This document shows, in pieces, positions 28,420-37,981 of a stretch of 38,330 nt of DNA. Numbering within the stretch: position 1 is the stretch's first letter; each line of letters starts with the position of its first letter. Source of the stretch: Candidatus Pacebacteria bacterium GW2011_GWA1_46_10. GTDB taxonomy: Bacteria > Patescibacteriota > Microgenomatia > UBA1400 > PJMF01. The position numbers were made by a program, and so were the translations under genes. The DNA lies in contig LCLP01000004.1 in NCBI GenBank assembly GCA_001002135.1, forward strand, positions 1 through 38,330, in the 5' to 3' direction. The notes under the pieces were generated by a model. The model saw only the letters and a list, made by a program, of their open reading frames with translations, was not told the origin of the DNA and did no database searches.

Positions 28420-30981
28420 ATGATGATCGTGAAACAAGCTCTCTGGAGTCTAGTCTTTCTGTTTCTGGCGGGGTGGTTGATGCACCCCTCGCTCATTTCC
28501 GCCGCCACCAGCGACGATGACACCGGTAACTACGTCAGAAGAGATCCGGAAGATTACAACTTCCTGCCGTTGGTCCTTGATCCAGGCAGCTCAACCGGTA
28601 ATACCGGCACCCTGCGAGATACAATTTCCTTCAACATGGTCTACGACCAAGGGTATGAAGTGCAGTGCGCCAAACCACAGTGGTATATCACGCCGCAAGT
28701 TTTTGGTGCGATCAAAGAGTATTTCGAGCTTTACAGCGACCCTGTCCTTTTGAGCGGCCCCGCCTCTTACAATATCGATTTTTCTCAAGGTACTATTCCC
28801 TTGTACCGGGGCGATGAGGATTTGCTGGACACCCAGAAAAACTCTTCGTTCGAGGGCTATTTTGGCGCCAACTACCTCAAAGATTCCCCACCAAAGCTCA
28901 ACTCCTCTGGAGTCACTAACTTACTTTTAAATCAAGACGGCCAATGCGTGGTGAAATACGCCAACCTCGACAGCTTATTTGGAGTCGACGGTGGTCTGTG
29001 TTCCAAACTGAAAGATCCTGACCAGTGTGCACTCGACCGAGAGATCGACGGCACCAGCTACACCACCGAAACGCTTTATAACGCGCTGACTGAGTTATTC
29101 TCTATTACCAACGACGATGGCACAAAAAATGTCACCTGTGCTGACATCACCGGCCAATGGCGACCAGAGCTGGAACAAGAGTTCGACATCACTCCTGAGC
29201 AGTTCAACAACGAAATCACCCCGGCCGTCGACGCTCTGCGGCGCATGCCATTTAACCTAGACGTGCTCTACCGCCTAGCATTTCTGGTCATTTCACCACA
29301 ACAAAACCCCACCAACGACGGCGGCGTTTTTAGTTTTCTGCAAACCCAAGCCCCACAACCAGTTCCTAGTTCCACCATAGTTGACGATGACACCCACGCC
29401 CCAATCGTGATCGGTTTTAAAGTACCATTTTTGGCTACCAACTCCCTTTTTAGTTTGCCGGCACTGCGTGACTCGGCGCTGGTAACCGCCCTTTCCATGA
29501 GGACAATCGAGTCGCTCCAGCGCGAACAAGCAACTGTTTTGGAAGAAAGAACCGACTTTATCGAAAAAATCATTGCCAACAAACAAACCAAGCCGGTCAT
29601 CAACTGTGACGGCATGCCTCAGTGCACTGGGAATGGTGATAGTCAACAGTTGTTTGCCGCCCTGATTGACATTATTAATGGCAGTGAACAAACCTGCAGC
29701 GGGTTTAAGGGTCCCTACGAAAACGCCGGTGACCTGGGATCACCGGCCGCCGCCAGCGAAGAAAAAGAGTTCCAAAAACCCTACTTCTCAGAAGTTTTAC
29801 CCCAAGTTAACTCAGCCGGTTTTGAGTGGACACTGCTGGTAGCCGATCCCAACGTCCAAAGTATAGCTAGTCAAGAAAAAGTGCCGGTCACCGCTCACCT
29901 GATTACCCCTTACGGCAGTAACTTGGAATACATCACTCAAACTCTCCAATCATATTTCGATAACGAACAGTTTCAAAAAATAGTCGAAAATAACTGTATC
30001 GAGGACTTTAACGGTGAATGTGGCCTCATGCCAGAATACTTTACTTTTAGCGGTATTACGGCCGACCTAGACAGTGAAGCTGACAGCTACAGTTTTGTCA
30101 CCAATCCAGAAGAATGTGAAGAAATCGAAGACCAGGCCGAAAAAGAGCAGTGTCAAACCAAGTCGTTTGGTGCCAATCTGACCGAACAACCACGCGAGCC
30201 TTTGAGGATTATCGGCGCCCAACTAGGCTGGATGATCTGGAAACTGCAACAAGACATTCGCGGCATCGGTTCCAAAGCCTATGAGTACATCAAGGAATGC
30301 AAACGCACTGAGGACCTTTTCCTTGGCCGTTGTATCGGGTATCAGGGTCAACCAGGTGGCAGTGACTCGGAAGCCGCCAACTCCTGCAACGACTACCAAG
30401 GAATCACGGTGGATCTGCCCACCATGCCAGAATTGGAACAAAAAGTCTGTAGTATCGCTAGAGGGAACGACCTGGATGCTCAATTACTTTGGGGAATGAT
30501 GCAAGTGGATGGCAGTCCTTTCTTGCGACAGATTCTCGCTGGGGAGACCAGCATGAGTTGCGGTGACCTGATTACCAATAGCTGTGGCGCTTCACAAATC
30601 GTCGGCATCATCGTCCCACAGTGCATTGATCCAGTAGCGTGCCCACAAGCAGCAGCCTGGGCACTGGATGAAGGACCGGCCGGCCAACAGTACCGCGAGG
30701 AAATTACCCCTGAGGTAGCTTGTAGTGTAGACGGCTCTTTAACCTATATTCTTCAAAAGCGGAAAAGCGAGATTGCCTTCCTTAAGGCGGAGTACCAAAA
30801 GGCTAACGGCAGCGAACCTTCAACCAAACAAATTTATTACATGATGGCGGGCCGAAACTATGGTTTACCGGTCGAAACACTGGTCAAACCGGCTTGTGAA
30901 GGCGCTCCACCCGTCCAAGGGTGCGGCGGCGCCAATTACTGCCAATGCGTCATGGATACTTTCCCGTTCAGTTGTCCATAA
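28420..30981 (+). CDS. Large secreted Cys-rich protein; C-terminus possibly a lysozyme-like (VirB1/SLT-like) domain
   Basis: Signal peptide (LWSLVFLFLAGWLMHPSLISA). C-terminus LDAQLLWGMMQVDGSPFLRQILAGE...CGASQIVGIIVPQ is weakly SLT-like. Possible GTG start at 28429. Confidence 0.6.
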   Translation: MMIVKQALWSLVFLFLAGWLMHPSLISAATSDDDTGNYVRRDPEDYNFLPLVLDPGSSTGNTGTLRDTISFNMVYDQGYEVQCAKPQWYITPQVFGAIKEYFELYSDPVLLSGPASYNIDFSQGTIPLYRGDEDLLDTQKNSSFEGYFGANYLKDSPPKLNSSGVTNLLLNQDGQCVVKYANLDSLFGVDGGLCSKLKDPDQCALDREIDGTSYTTETLYNALTELFSITNDDGTKNVTCADITGQWRPELEQEFDITPEQFNNEITPAVDALRRMPFNLDVLYRLAFLVISPQQNPTNDGGVFSFLQTQAPQPVPSSTIVDDDTHAPIVIGFKVPFLATNSLFSLPALRDSALVTALSMRTIESLQREQATVLEERTDFIEKIIANKQTKPVINCDGMPQCTGNGDSQQLFAALIDIINGSEQTCSGFKGPYENAGDLGSPAAASEEKEFQKPYFSEVLPQVNSAGFEWTLLVADPNVQSIASQEKVPVTAHLITPYGSNLEYITQTLQSYFDNEQFQKIVENNCIEDFNGECGLMPEYFTFSGITADLDSEADSYSFVTNPEECEEIEDQAEKEQCQTKSFGANLTEQPREPLRIIGAQLGWMIWKLQQDIRGIGSKAYEYIKECKRTEDLFLGRCIGYQGQPGGSDSEAANSCNDYQGITVDLPTMPELEQKVCSIARGNDLDAQLLWGMMQVDGSPFLRQILAGETSMSCGDLITNSCGASQIVGIIVPQCIDPVACPQAAAWALDEGPAGQQYREEITPEVACSVDGSLTYILQKRKSEIAFLKAEYQKANGSEPSTKQIYYMMAGRNYGLPVETLVKPACEGAPPVQGCGGANYCQCVMDTFPFSCP

Positions 30982-31003
30982 ACTTAGTTCGTGATGAAGG
31001 TAT

Positions 31004-31897
31004 TTATTTACCAGAGCGACCGGCGCGTTTACCGGCTTTGCCGACTTTATAAGCTCTTTCCGGCATAGCGGGGCGTGGCTTTTTAACCACTGGGTGTTGA
31101 CGTGGTGAGTGAGGTTTATTTGCTGACGGACTGACTAGTTGAGGCTGGTCAACCCGCGGCTGTTCTAGATGATTGACTCTTCTGGCACCCAGCTGCAAGA
31201 GCTTGGCAATCACTGTAAAAGTCTCGGCAGTGGCTGTGCGAGACTGGAGGTTGTGAGTCATCGACTCAATGCCAGCTAAAAGGTCAGTGGCTATGTCAGC
31301 GTTCAGAGGAATCTCTAAGCCCTCCAAAATATCCACCACTGATTCGCTCATACTACTGGTGCCAGACAGGTCAAACTGGACGTTCCCTAATTCTGGTTTA
31401 AACGTGTGCAATGTCACTATAAAGGCTGATGAATACAAATTTTCATAGCCAAAATAGAGCTGATTCAAACTCTCCAAGTCATAAACGCCAACCAGAAAAA
31501 CTAGCTCGGCATCCGCGCCGGCGTAGGAAAAATTGATGGTCGACTTATCCAACGGTTGGTAACCTTTTTTGGGTTTGATCGTGAGGTAAAACTTGCCGCT
31601 TTCCTCACCAATGTGGTAACTGACCTTATCGACAGCGTTTTCGTTGTAATCAAAATCAATCACTAAGTTTTGTTTGCCAAGCTTGGTACTGACATTTTTA
31701 ATCGCTGTGAAGTGACGATTTAACAGATCCTTGGGCGCATACAGACCAACCTCTTTCCCTAATGCCGCTACGCCCTGGTATAAAGCGCTGGCTACAGCCA
31801 GTTGATCGTCAGTTGGTTTGGGTCCCACTATCACCGCGACTGTTTCCGCGGTTTTGAGGTAGTCTTTCAGCGAAGAAAGTTGTTCCAGTGCAATCAT
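31004..31897 (-). CDS. DHH-family phosphoesterase-like protein with apparently degenerate catalytic motifs
   Basis: TAETVAVIVGPKPTDDQLAVASALYQGVAALGKEVGLY...SSMSESVVDILEGLEIPLNADIATDLLAGIESMTHNLQSRTATAETFTVIAKLLQLGA. TTCAAA-N17-TATACT promoter directly upstream. Confidence 0.65.
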   Translation of the reverse strand: MIALEQLSSLKDYLKTAETVAVIVGPKPTDDQLAVASALYQGVAALGKEVGLYAPKDLLNRHFTAIKNVSTKLGKQNLVIDFDYNENAVDKVSYHIGEESGKFYLTIKPKKGYQPLDKSTINFSYAGADAELVFLVGVYDLESLNQLYFGYENLYSSAFIVTLHTFKPELGNVQFDLSGTSSMSESVVDILEGLEIPLNADIATDLLAGIESMTHNLQSRTATAETFTVIAKLLQLGARRVNHLEQPRVDQPQLVSPSANKPHSPRQHPVVKKPRPAMPERAYKVGKAGKRAGRSGK

Positions 31898-32126
31898 TGC
31901 GAGCAGTATAGACCAACTTTGATTTGTTTTGAAGTAGTTTACTCAAATCAGCCATACTTTTGTTTTTGCTGTGAATCACTAAGAAAATCTGGTTACCTGG
32001 ACAACATAAACTGTACGGATATTTTCGAGATTTGAGAACAAGAAAAATAAAAGTCTGGCTGATGAAAAATCTAGCCAAAATAAATCGTAGTTTTTTTCAA
32101 GAATCTCGCTTACAATAAGAAATCAA

Positions 32127-33782
32127 ATGAAACTCACCAGGACACTTGCCCGGGTTTTTTGTGTTTCCCTCCTTTTCTTGGGATCGGCCAGCCGCGCCCA
32201 GGCTGCGTTCTGGGACCTCTTCTTTAATAACACCAGTGTTGAAGAAAACGTTGATGATACCATCGACGCCGTTACTCAATCTGAAACTGAGGGCATTCCC
32301 TCTCACGAAAGTTTTGTTGATAACAACTTACTCAATGTCCAAACGTCGTCGTTGATTTTTGTGGCCGGGCCGCCTGAATCTGCCACTGGTGAAGAGTCAA
32401 CCCTCACTGAAGAACAAAAACGGATTGTTTACAAACGATATGGCGGTGGAGCGATTGGTGCGGTCGGCAACGGTATCGCCGCTCTATACACTCCACCCGC
32501 TTCATCGACTACCTATGTCGCTGATCTGCTTCGCTCGGCTCACATTGTGCCTCAAGCTCAAGCCCAGGGTTTGGGTTTTGCATCATTGGATCCGATCCTG
32601 GGTACCTGGAAAATTTTCCGGAATGTAGCCTACCTTTTCTTCGTGGTGATCTTTCTTATTATTGGTTTCATGATTATGTTCCGCCAAAAAATTAATGGCC
32701 AAACGGTGGTCACTGCTCAACAAGCTATTCCTGGGATTATTGTCTCGCTCATTTTCGTGACGTTTTCCTATGCCATCGCCGGCTTTATGATCGATCTGAT
32801 GTATTTACTGATGTATCTGATGATTGTTTTGTTTAACCCACCAGAAGGGACAGCGATTTTGGACAACAATATTTTCGACGCCATCTGGTATATTCTGATC
32901 GGCAAAGGTGAGGGGGTCTCTCTCTTTAGTAGTGTGAGCGGCGCCGTGGAAAACTTCACCAAGGCGTTCACTGGTAATTTAGGTGCCGCCAGTGGAGCAC
33001 TCGGGTGGCTGGCGGGTATCACTGCGGCGCTGGTGGTCGCGGTCGCTATCTTAATTGCCGCTTTCAAGATTCTCTTTGAACTGCTGAAAACCTATGTCTC
33101 AATTGTTCTCTCCATCGCTCTGGCCCCCATCACTTTGATGTTTGGGGCTATTCCGGGTCAAAATAGTTTCTTTAAATGGTTAAAGAGACTAGTTGGTAAT
33201 TTACTGGCCTTCCCAGTGGTACTGATGACTTTTATCATTTACCACCTCTTCACCCAAAGCGCCGTTGAGGCAGGTGGCGCCGCGACGGGCGGGTTTATCC
33301 CACCCTTCTTACCCGGCCGCGGCGTTTCCGGTGCCATTGTGACCCTGGTAGGCATCGGTATTTTGCTCATCATTCCGGAAATCATTCAGCAAGTCAAAAA
33401 AGCCTTCGGCGCCGAGGGTGGAATAGTTGAAACACTTGGTGGACAGATGATCCAACGCACTCGCGAAGCAGGGAGAGATACTCTTCAGTATGGTTGGCCT
33501 ACTGCAAGAGTTACGGGCGGCCTGGGTTTAGATGCCTATCGTGCATACCAACAAAGAAGCTCTAGAGGACCTAAAGCAGTGTTGTCGGGTTTTTGGGATC
33601 TAGCAAGAGTTAATACTCCAATCAGAGCTGGAGAAGCATACGATCAGACCCAAGGACTTCTTAATATAAAGCAATCTTTAAAACCTTCAAATTTTGAGCA
33701 TTTATTAGACAGTGAACGCAGAGAAAGACGCAAAGAAAAACGAGGAAAAATCGTAAAGAATCTATCGGATATTACAAATTAA
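32127..33782 (+). CDS. VirB6/TrbL-like polytopic T4SS membrane protein
   Basis: Signal peptide, several TM helices (FFVVIFLIIGFMIMFRQKING...; ALVVAVAILIAAFKILFELLKTYVSIVLSIALAPITLMFGAIPGQNSFFKWLKRLVGNLLAFPVV), charged C-terminal tail. Confidence 0.75.
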   Translation: MKLTRTLARVFCVSLLFLGSASRAQAAFWDLFFNNTSVEENVDDTIDAVTQSETEGIPSHESFVDNNLLNVQTSSLIFVAGPPESATGEESTLTEEQKRIVYKRYGGGAIGAVGNGIAALYTPPASSTTYVADLLRSAHIVPQAQAQGLGFASLDPILGTWKIFRNVAYLFFVVIFLIIGFMIMFRQKINGQTVVTAQQAIPGIIVSLIFVTFSYAIAGFMIDLMYLLMYLMIVLFNPPEGTAILDNNIFDAIWYILIGKGEGVSLFSSVSGAVENFTKAFTGNLGAASGALGWLAGITAALVVAVAILIAAFKILFELLKTYVSIVLSIALAPITLMFGAIPGQNSFFKWLKRLVGNLLAFPVVLMTFIIYHLFTQSAVEAGGAATGGFIPPFLPGRGVSGAIVTLVGIGILLIIPEIIQQVKKAFGAEGGIVETLGGQMIQRTREAGRDTLQYGWPTARVTGGLGLDAYRAYQQRSSRGPKAVLSGFWDLARVNTPIRAGEAYDQTQGLLNIKQSLKPSNFEHLLDSERRERRKEKRGKIVKNLSDITN

Positions 33783-33808
33783 CCCCATCTTAAGGTTAAT
33801 AAAAATTA

Positions 33809-36526
33809 CTAGTGTCCTGATGCTTTTGATTTATCCTCGGTAGTGCTCTCACTAATTTTATCCCAATTCCAAGGAGCCACTGTTCTCATTTTTTCTCCAT
33901 GTTCATCCCTTTTACCAACATCCCAAGGAAGTGACGTCGCCACTTGCTTTTCCCAACTCACTGGGTGTTCATTATGAAAGCGCCACAATTCACCCCGATA
34001 ACGTTTTTCCTCATCAATAATATCAGCTCTTAACAATGTTCTAAGTTTCCTCTCGCGCTCTCTCCTAGTATGTGCTTCAAGATAGTTTCTAACATAATCT
34101 TCCGCATACCATGGTAATCCATCAGCTCCGCCAATATTTTTAAGTATCACTTCCTCTACTACGTGCCATACTTCTCGTTGGTCGTGCCTTCCCTCAAATT
34201 GATTAAGTAGCCTGTGAATATACCGCATTGTAAACGGCCCAAAAATGAGATGGTGTTTCCCAGGAATAAGCTTTGCTTTACCTATTATATCTTGGCTAAA
34301 GTGTACTATCTTGTCTTTAATGTCTTGTATGCTGAGAGGCTCAGACGCAGGCGCGCGGAACTCTTCGTACATATCCTGCAATCTGGCGAATGCCAATGTT
34401 ATATAATCATCGGGTTTGTAGCCGCCATGCTCGAGATTAAACCTACCAATAACGTCCAAGGAGTCCCCGTACCCTAGTTTGCTGTAAGTGAGAACAAATT
34501 TCTCTATGTCTGCTTCTACATTCTCGACCCCGGCCGATCTTAATTCCCTTCTTATCAAATCAAGTTTTTCAGAAATTAAATCATAAATTCTTTCTAGTTC
34601 CGTCAGCTGCAATGTTAAATCATTCTTTTCATTGGTAAGGTCACTAATTCTCGCTGCATCAGTAGCAGGATTAAGTCCTGCTATTTCTGTGTCAATATCT
34701 CCAATTCTAGTTTGAACATTTAATAAATCTTCAGCGTATTCATGAGCCTTATCTCTCAGTTTTTCCTCTGGCTTTTCTAATCTTTTCTTTATTTTACGAC
34801 GGGCCAGCAAAGCCTCTTTTTCTTGGTCAACCCTTAAGATATTTATAAGCAGCTCGCCGGGCATCGGTAACAAGCTGTCATTAAGATCAATTTCACCCGG
34901 AGCTAATTTTCTAAACTCTACAGTTCCATCATGGCGAATAACCTTTGGGATAGGATTCCCGTCAGCGTCAGCGCGGTACTTCTTGGGGTCGTCAGGGTCA
35001 TAGTCATATTGAACAATCACCATTTTTTCCCTAAGGTAGTGCACCCACTCCGGAATCTCTCCCCATACCGTTTTTCTGAAAAGATTTATTATATTCCACA
35101 ATCTCTCTGCTTCTTTTGGTCTAGCTACTGCATTTCTCAAGGTTCTTTGGGCTCTTTTGTATTCTGGTTCGGAGATTTTTTCTCCGTTGGGTTTTCTCCC
35201 TCCTGATTCATAAAGAGAGACGTTCTCTTCTGCCTCTTTAACAGCCCAATCTTCTTTATGCATATAAGACAATAGTGCTTTTGGTATATAAAGCAATTCT
35301 TCAGAGGTCGCATCAGCCAAACTGAGAGCGTAGCGGTTTCTGCTGTACATACCAGCCGCCCATGGTGCAACAACAAACAGTTCATCTACATATGGTTCGC
35401 CCCGTACCTGAGCGAGAGCCAAGCCGTGTTGGCGAGTGGTTCTATGCATAAGGTGTGGGATAAAAGCATGAGATTTTGAAGATTGTGCCCATGCATATTT
35501 AACGAGCTTATCAACCAGTTTTTTTGGCAATTTCGCATAAAACTTTGCTTCCAGGTGTTTATAAAATTGTCCAACCTTATCGTCTTTTAATCGCAAGTAG
35601 CTGAAGTCACCATCATGGTCACTTCCCTCAGGATCACGATCCAATCCTCCAAACTCTGGATAATGCTTAATTCTTTTCACAATGTATTCATATACTTCCA
35701 AGGCATCATAATTAATCCCTGACTTATTCAAATCCTCTGCAGTAATATCGCTGTCCTTCCCCATACTTGTTTTTTCGGGCTTTTTTATAAATAGAGCACG
35801 AGCCATTCTTACGTAAGGTGCTGTTTTTTGTAACATTTCCTCTGAAATAGCACTCCACCACACATCAAAACCAACTAACCCAGAGTCACCTGTCCCGGTA
35901 ATAGCTGCCAAAACCCGAATCATCCTCAGCCAAGAGACTCTCCATTCATCTACTTCTTTTGTAATCTTTTGCAGAAACTCGCTATTAAGCTGTCGGGCTC
36001 TATCTTCCGCAAAATCTTGTGTAACATCAAGTTCCTCTGCAATTTCATCGATGATCATTTGTTTAGGAGATTTTTCATCCTTTCTGCCGGCAATAAATCC
36101 CATCGCCGCCAATTCATCAGGGTTGAGCTTTCCTTTGATTTTGTTTTTGTAAGACTCAATCAATCCATCTAAAACGCTCATGGAAAAATCAAAGTCTGCT
36201 TTATCTGTAACAAGCACACCGGCTATCGTCGCCCCAGGCTTAAAACGCAGGGCAGGGTACTCTTTTTTAAGAATATCTATTTCTTTCTCAATATCCAAAA
36301 TTCTTCTAACCGCTGCATGCCTTACATACTGATCGTCAAGATTTTCCTCTTTCAAAGTTGAGTTTTCTGGGTTGGCAGTATCAACATTGAAGAGTAAATC
36401 TTCAAGCTGCTCAAATAGATACTCCATCGCAACAGAAGAGCCCTCTACATCAACCATTAGCTGGGATAAGTCGAGTCTTCCAGTTACTTCAGTTTTAGCC
36501 GTTTCGTACGGGAAGTGCTCAGTCAT
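33809..36526 (-). CDS. Large (905 aa) soluble protein of unknown function, coiled-coil segments
   Basis: Single long ORF without signal peptide or TM; TAAAAT box 7 nt before the ATG (-35 TTGCTT, N18). Confidence 0.8.
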   Translation of the reverse strand: MTEHFPYETAKTEVTGRLDLSQLMVDVEGSSVAMEYLFEQLEDLLFNVDTANPENSTLKEENLDDQYVRHAAVRRILDIEKEIDILKKEYPALRFKPGATIAGVLVTDKADFDFSMSVLDGLIESYKNKIKGKLNPDELAAMGFIAGRKDEKSPKQMIIDEIAEELDVTQDFAEDRARQLNSEFLQKITKEVDEWRVSWLRMIRVLAAITGTGDSGLVGFDVWWSAISEEMLQKTAPYVRMARALFIKKPEKTSMGKDSDITAEDLNKSGINYDALEVYEYIVKRIKHYPEFGGLDRDPEGSDHDGDFSYLRLKDDKVGQFYKHLEAKFYAKLPKKLVDKLVKYAWAQSSKSHAFIPHLMHRTTRQHGLALAQVRGEPYVDELFVVAPWAAGMYSRNRYALSLADATSEELLYIPKALLSYMHKEDWAVKEAEENVSLYESGGRKPNGEKISEPEYKRAQRTLRNAVARPKEAERLWNIINLFRKTVWGEIPEWVHYLREKMVIVQYDYDPDDPKKYRADADGNPIPKVIRHDGTVEFRKLAPGEIDLNDSLLPMPGELLINILRVDQEKEALLARRKIKKRLEKPEEKLRDKAHEYAEDLLNVQTRIGDIDTEIAGLNPATDAARISDLTNEKNDLTLQLTELERIYDLISEKLDLIRRELRSAGVENVEADIEKFVLTYSKLGYGDSLDVIGRFNLEHGGYKPDDYITLAFARLQDMYEEFRAPASEPLSIQDIKDKIVHFSQDIIGKAKLIPGKHHLIFGPFTMRYIHRLLNQFEGRHDQREVWHVVEEVILKNIGGADGLPWYAEDYVRNYLEAHTRRERERKLRTLLRADIIDEEKRYRGELWRFHNEHPVSWEKQVATSLPWDVGKRDEHGEKMRTVAPWNWDKISESTTEDKSKASGH

Positions 36527-36595
36527 AAAGGCTATTTTAGCACCGCCTTCCTTCTGGAAGCAATGTTTCTTTCCACTTGATTCCTTAAAAAATGT

Positions 36596-37303
36596 CTACA
36601 TTACTAAATCAGGGTTTGGCGCACCGATATCGGTATGAGTCTCGATGAGTTTAGTAGCTTTAAGTTGTTCTGCTATATCAGAAACAAAATCAAACACTCC
36701 ATATTGGGAAGCTTGAAAAGCCGCTATCTCTTTTTCAATACTGGCCAGTCTTTCTGCCAATACTGTTGCCATCCCGCCAGTTTTTTCTTCAGCAGTCGGT
36801 CCTTCTGCTTGAATGGAGTCAATGTTTTGGATTGCTTCAAGCGTATTTTTCCTTTTCTTTTCAAGCTCATTAAGTCTTACAACAAACAGCGTCAGCAACT
36901 TTCTTTCAACTTCTCTTATAAATTCAAGCAATGAATCTTGCGTTTGATACACTTTCTCAAGAGTAATATCATGGGCTGTTGAAAGCTTATTGAGAAGATC
37001 TATGTACACCGGCGTGGATAATTCAACGATTTCTGGATTTGGTAAACCGAAACTGTCATACAAAAACCGCCAAGCATCTTCTTCTTTTAGCGCGGGGACA
37101 AGTTGCTCCACTAAAAACTCAATATTATCAGTTAAAACTCGAAACCAAACTCTTTCACTCTCTGGTAAACTCGTAATTAAAGCATCAGCGTTTCGGATTT
37201 TCCTCTTTTTTTCTAAAGGAAACAAGCCATCACCTAGTCTAGTTTGGTCAAGTCGGGCATTAAATATGTCCTCCGTGGTCACTGCTTTTGTTATTTCTGA
37301 CAT
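36596..37303 (-). CDS. Unknown 235-aa coiled-coil protein, first gene downstream of the cobalamin riboswitch
   Basis: ORF MSEITKAVTTEDIFNARLDQTRLGDGLFPLEKKRKIRNADALI...; AAGAAAGG upstream of the ATG. Confidence 0.8.
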   Translation of the reverse strand: MSEITKAVTTEDIFNARLDQTRLGDGLFPLEKKRKIRNADALITSLPESERVWFRVLTDNIEFLVEQLVPALKEEDAWRFLYDSFGLPNPEIVELSTPVYIDLLNKLSTAHDITLEKVYQTQDSLLEFIREVERKLLTLFVVRLNELEKKRKNTLEAIQNIDSIQAEGPTAEEKTGGMATVLAERLASIEKEIAAFQASQYGVFDFVSDIAEQLKATKLIETHTDIGAPNPDLVM

Positions 37304-37382
37304 CGCCAGCCTTTCTTAATACAAAATTACTACTAGCTGTAGTGTTTACAGCAAGCTTTTTCTTTGTTGGTGTTGGGGAAAT

Positions 37383-37577
37383 AAAAAACTCCCCCTCTGG
37401 GGAGCATCAGTTGGGGTTAACCTTCCCAAGGTTGATGCTCGTCAAAGATTACTTGCTGAAGACCGGACTTTTCTTATGGCTTTTAGCCAAAGAGCTCACC
37501 GTTGCGGCACAGTGGCGGATTTTCACCGCCTTCCACAGCAGAAACTAAAGTAACAAACTTTTGGTGGCCGCGCAAGT
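37383..37577 (-). promoter_or_regulatory. Cobalamin (B12) riboswitch: aptamer about 37451-37577 plus terminator expression platform 37383-37440
   Basis: Minus strand core GGAAGGCGGTGAAAATCCGCCACTGTGCCGCAACGGTGAGC matches the GGAA..GGUGaAAaUCC..CUG..CCGCAAC.GU consensus. Variable hairpin TCTT-GGCTAAAAGCC-AAGA, B12-box-like AAGTCCGGTCTTCAGC, P1 ACTTGC (37577-37572)/GCAAGT (37456-37451). Terminator CTCCCC-AGAG-GGGGAG-TTTTTT (37404-37383) overlaps the hairpin 37440-37402. Confidence 0.87.
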
Positions 37578-37614
37578 TACAGTTGTTGTTCAAAAAGGGG
37601 TGAATACTAAATAT

Positions 37615-37824
37615 GTGAAAAGAAAACATTCATTTGCCCTCCAATACAAAACAAGAAAAGAGCTGGCAGTGGCCGTATTTTCTCTTGGCAATTTTGTTGG
37701 CGGATCATTGGCTATCGGCCAAGTATTTGGTGGCGGAGCCTTTTATCTGGCCTATTTTATAGTTGGTATTTTTTTAATTTTTGTGTTGTATACTGCTGCA
37801 GTATTTCTTATGGAAACAAAATGA
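37615..37824 (+). CDS. Small membrane protein, possibly 2 TM
   Basis: VKRKHSFALQYKTRKELAVAVFSLGNFVGGSLAIGQVFGGGAFYLAYFIVGIFLIFVLYTAAVFLMETK. The track start at 37561 is a TTG inside the riboswitch footprint. Confidence 0.6.
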   Translation: MKRKHSFALQYKTRKELAVAVFSLGNFVGGSLAIGQVFGGGAFYLAYFIVGIFLIFVLYTAAVFLMETK

Positions 37825-37940
37825 AAGAAGCTATCATTAATTTCCTCGAGACACCAGGAACTGCTCTGCTCGTTGTTGGTGCGGCAGTTGCTCTTTACGC
37901 CTTGTTTATTATCTTATTTACCGGCACCAAAAAAGATTAG
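37821..37940 (+). CDS. 39-aa single-TM small protein
   Basis: MKEAIINFLETPGTALLVVGAAVALYALFIILFTGTKKD; ATGA overlap with the upstream ORF; absent from the supplied ORF track. Confidence 0.55.
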   Translation: MKEAIINFLETPGTALLVVGAAVALYALFIILFTGTKKD

Positions 37941-37981
37941 CCCCTGTGGTTCAGTTCAGCCTGACTATATAATCTAGGTCA

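Noticed and set aside
37561-37614. TTG-started extension of the small membrane protein
   Set aside because: Lies antisense to the riboswitch P1 region; a GTG start at 37615 with upstream AGGGG is more plausible.
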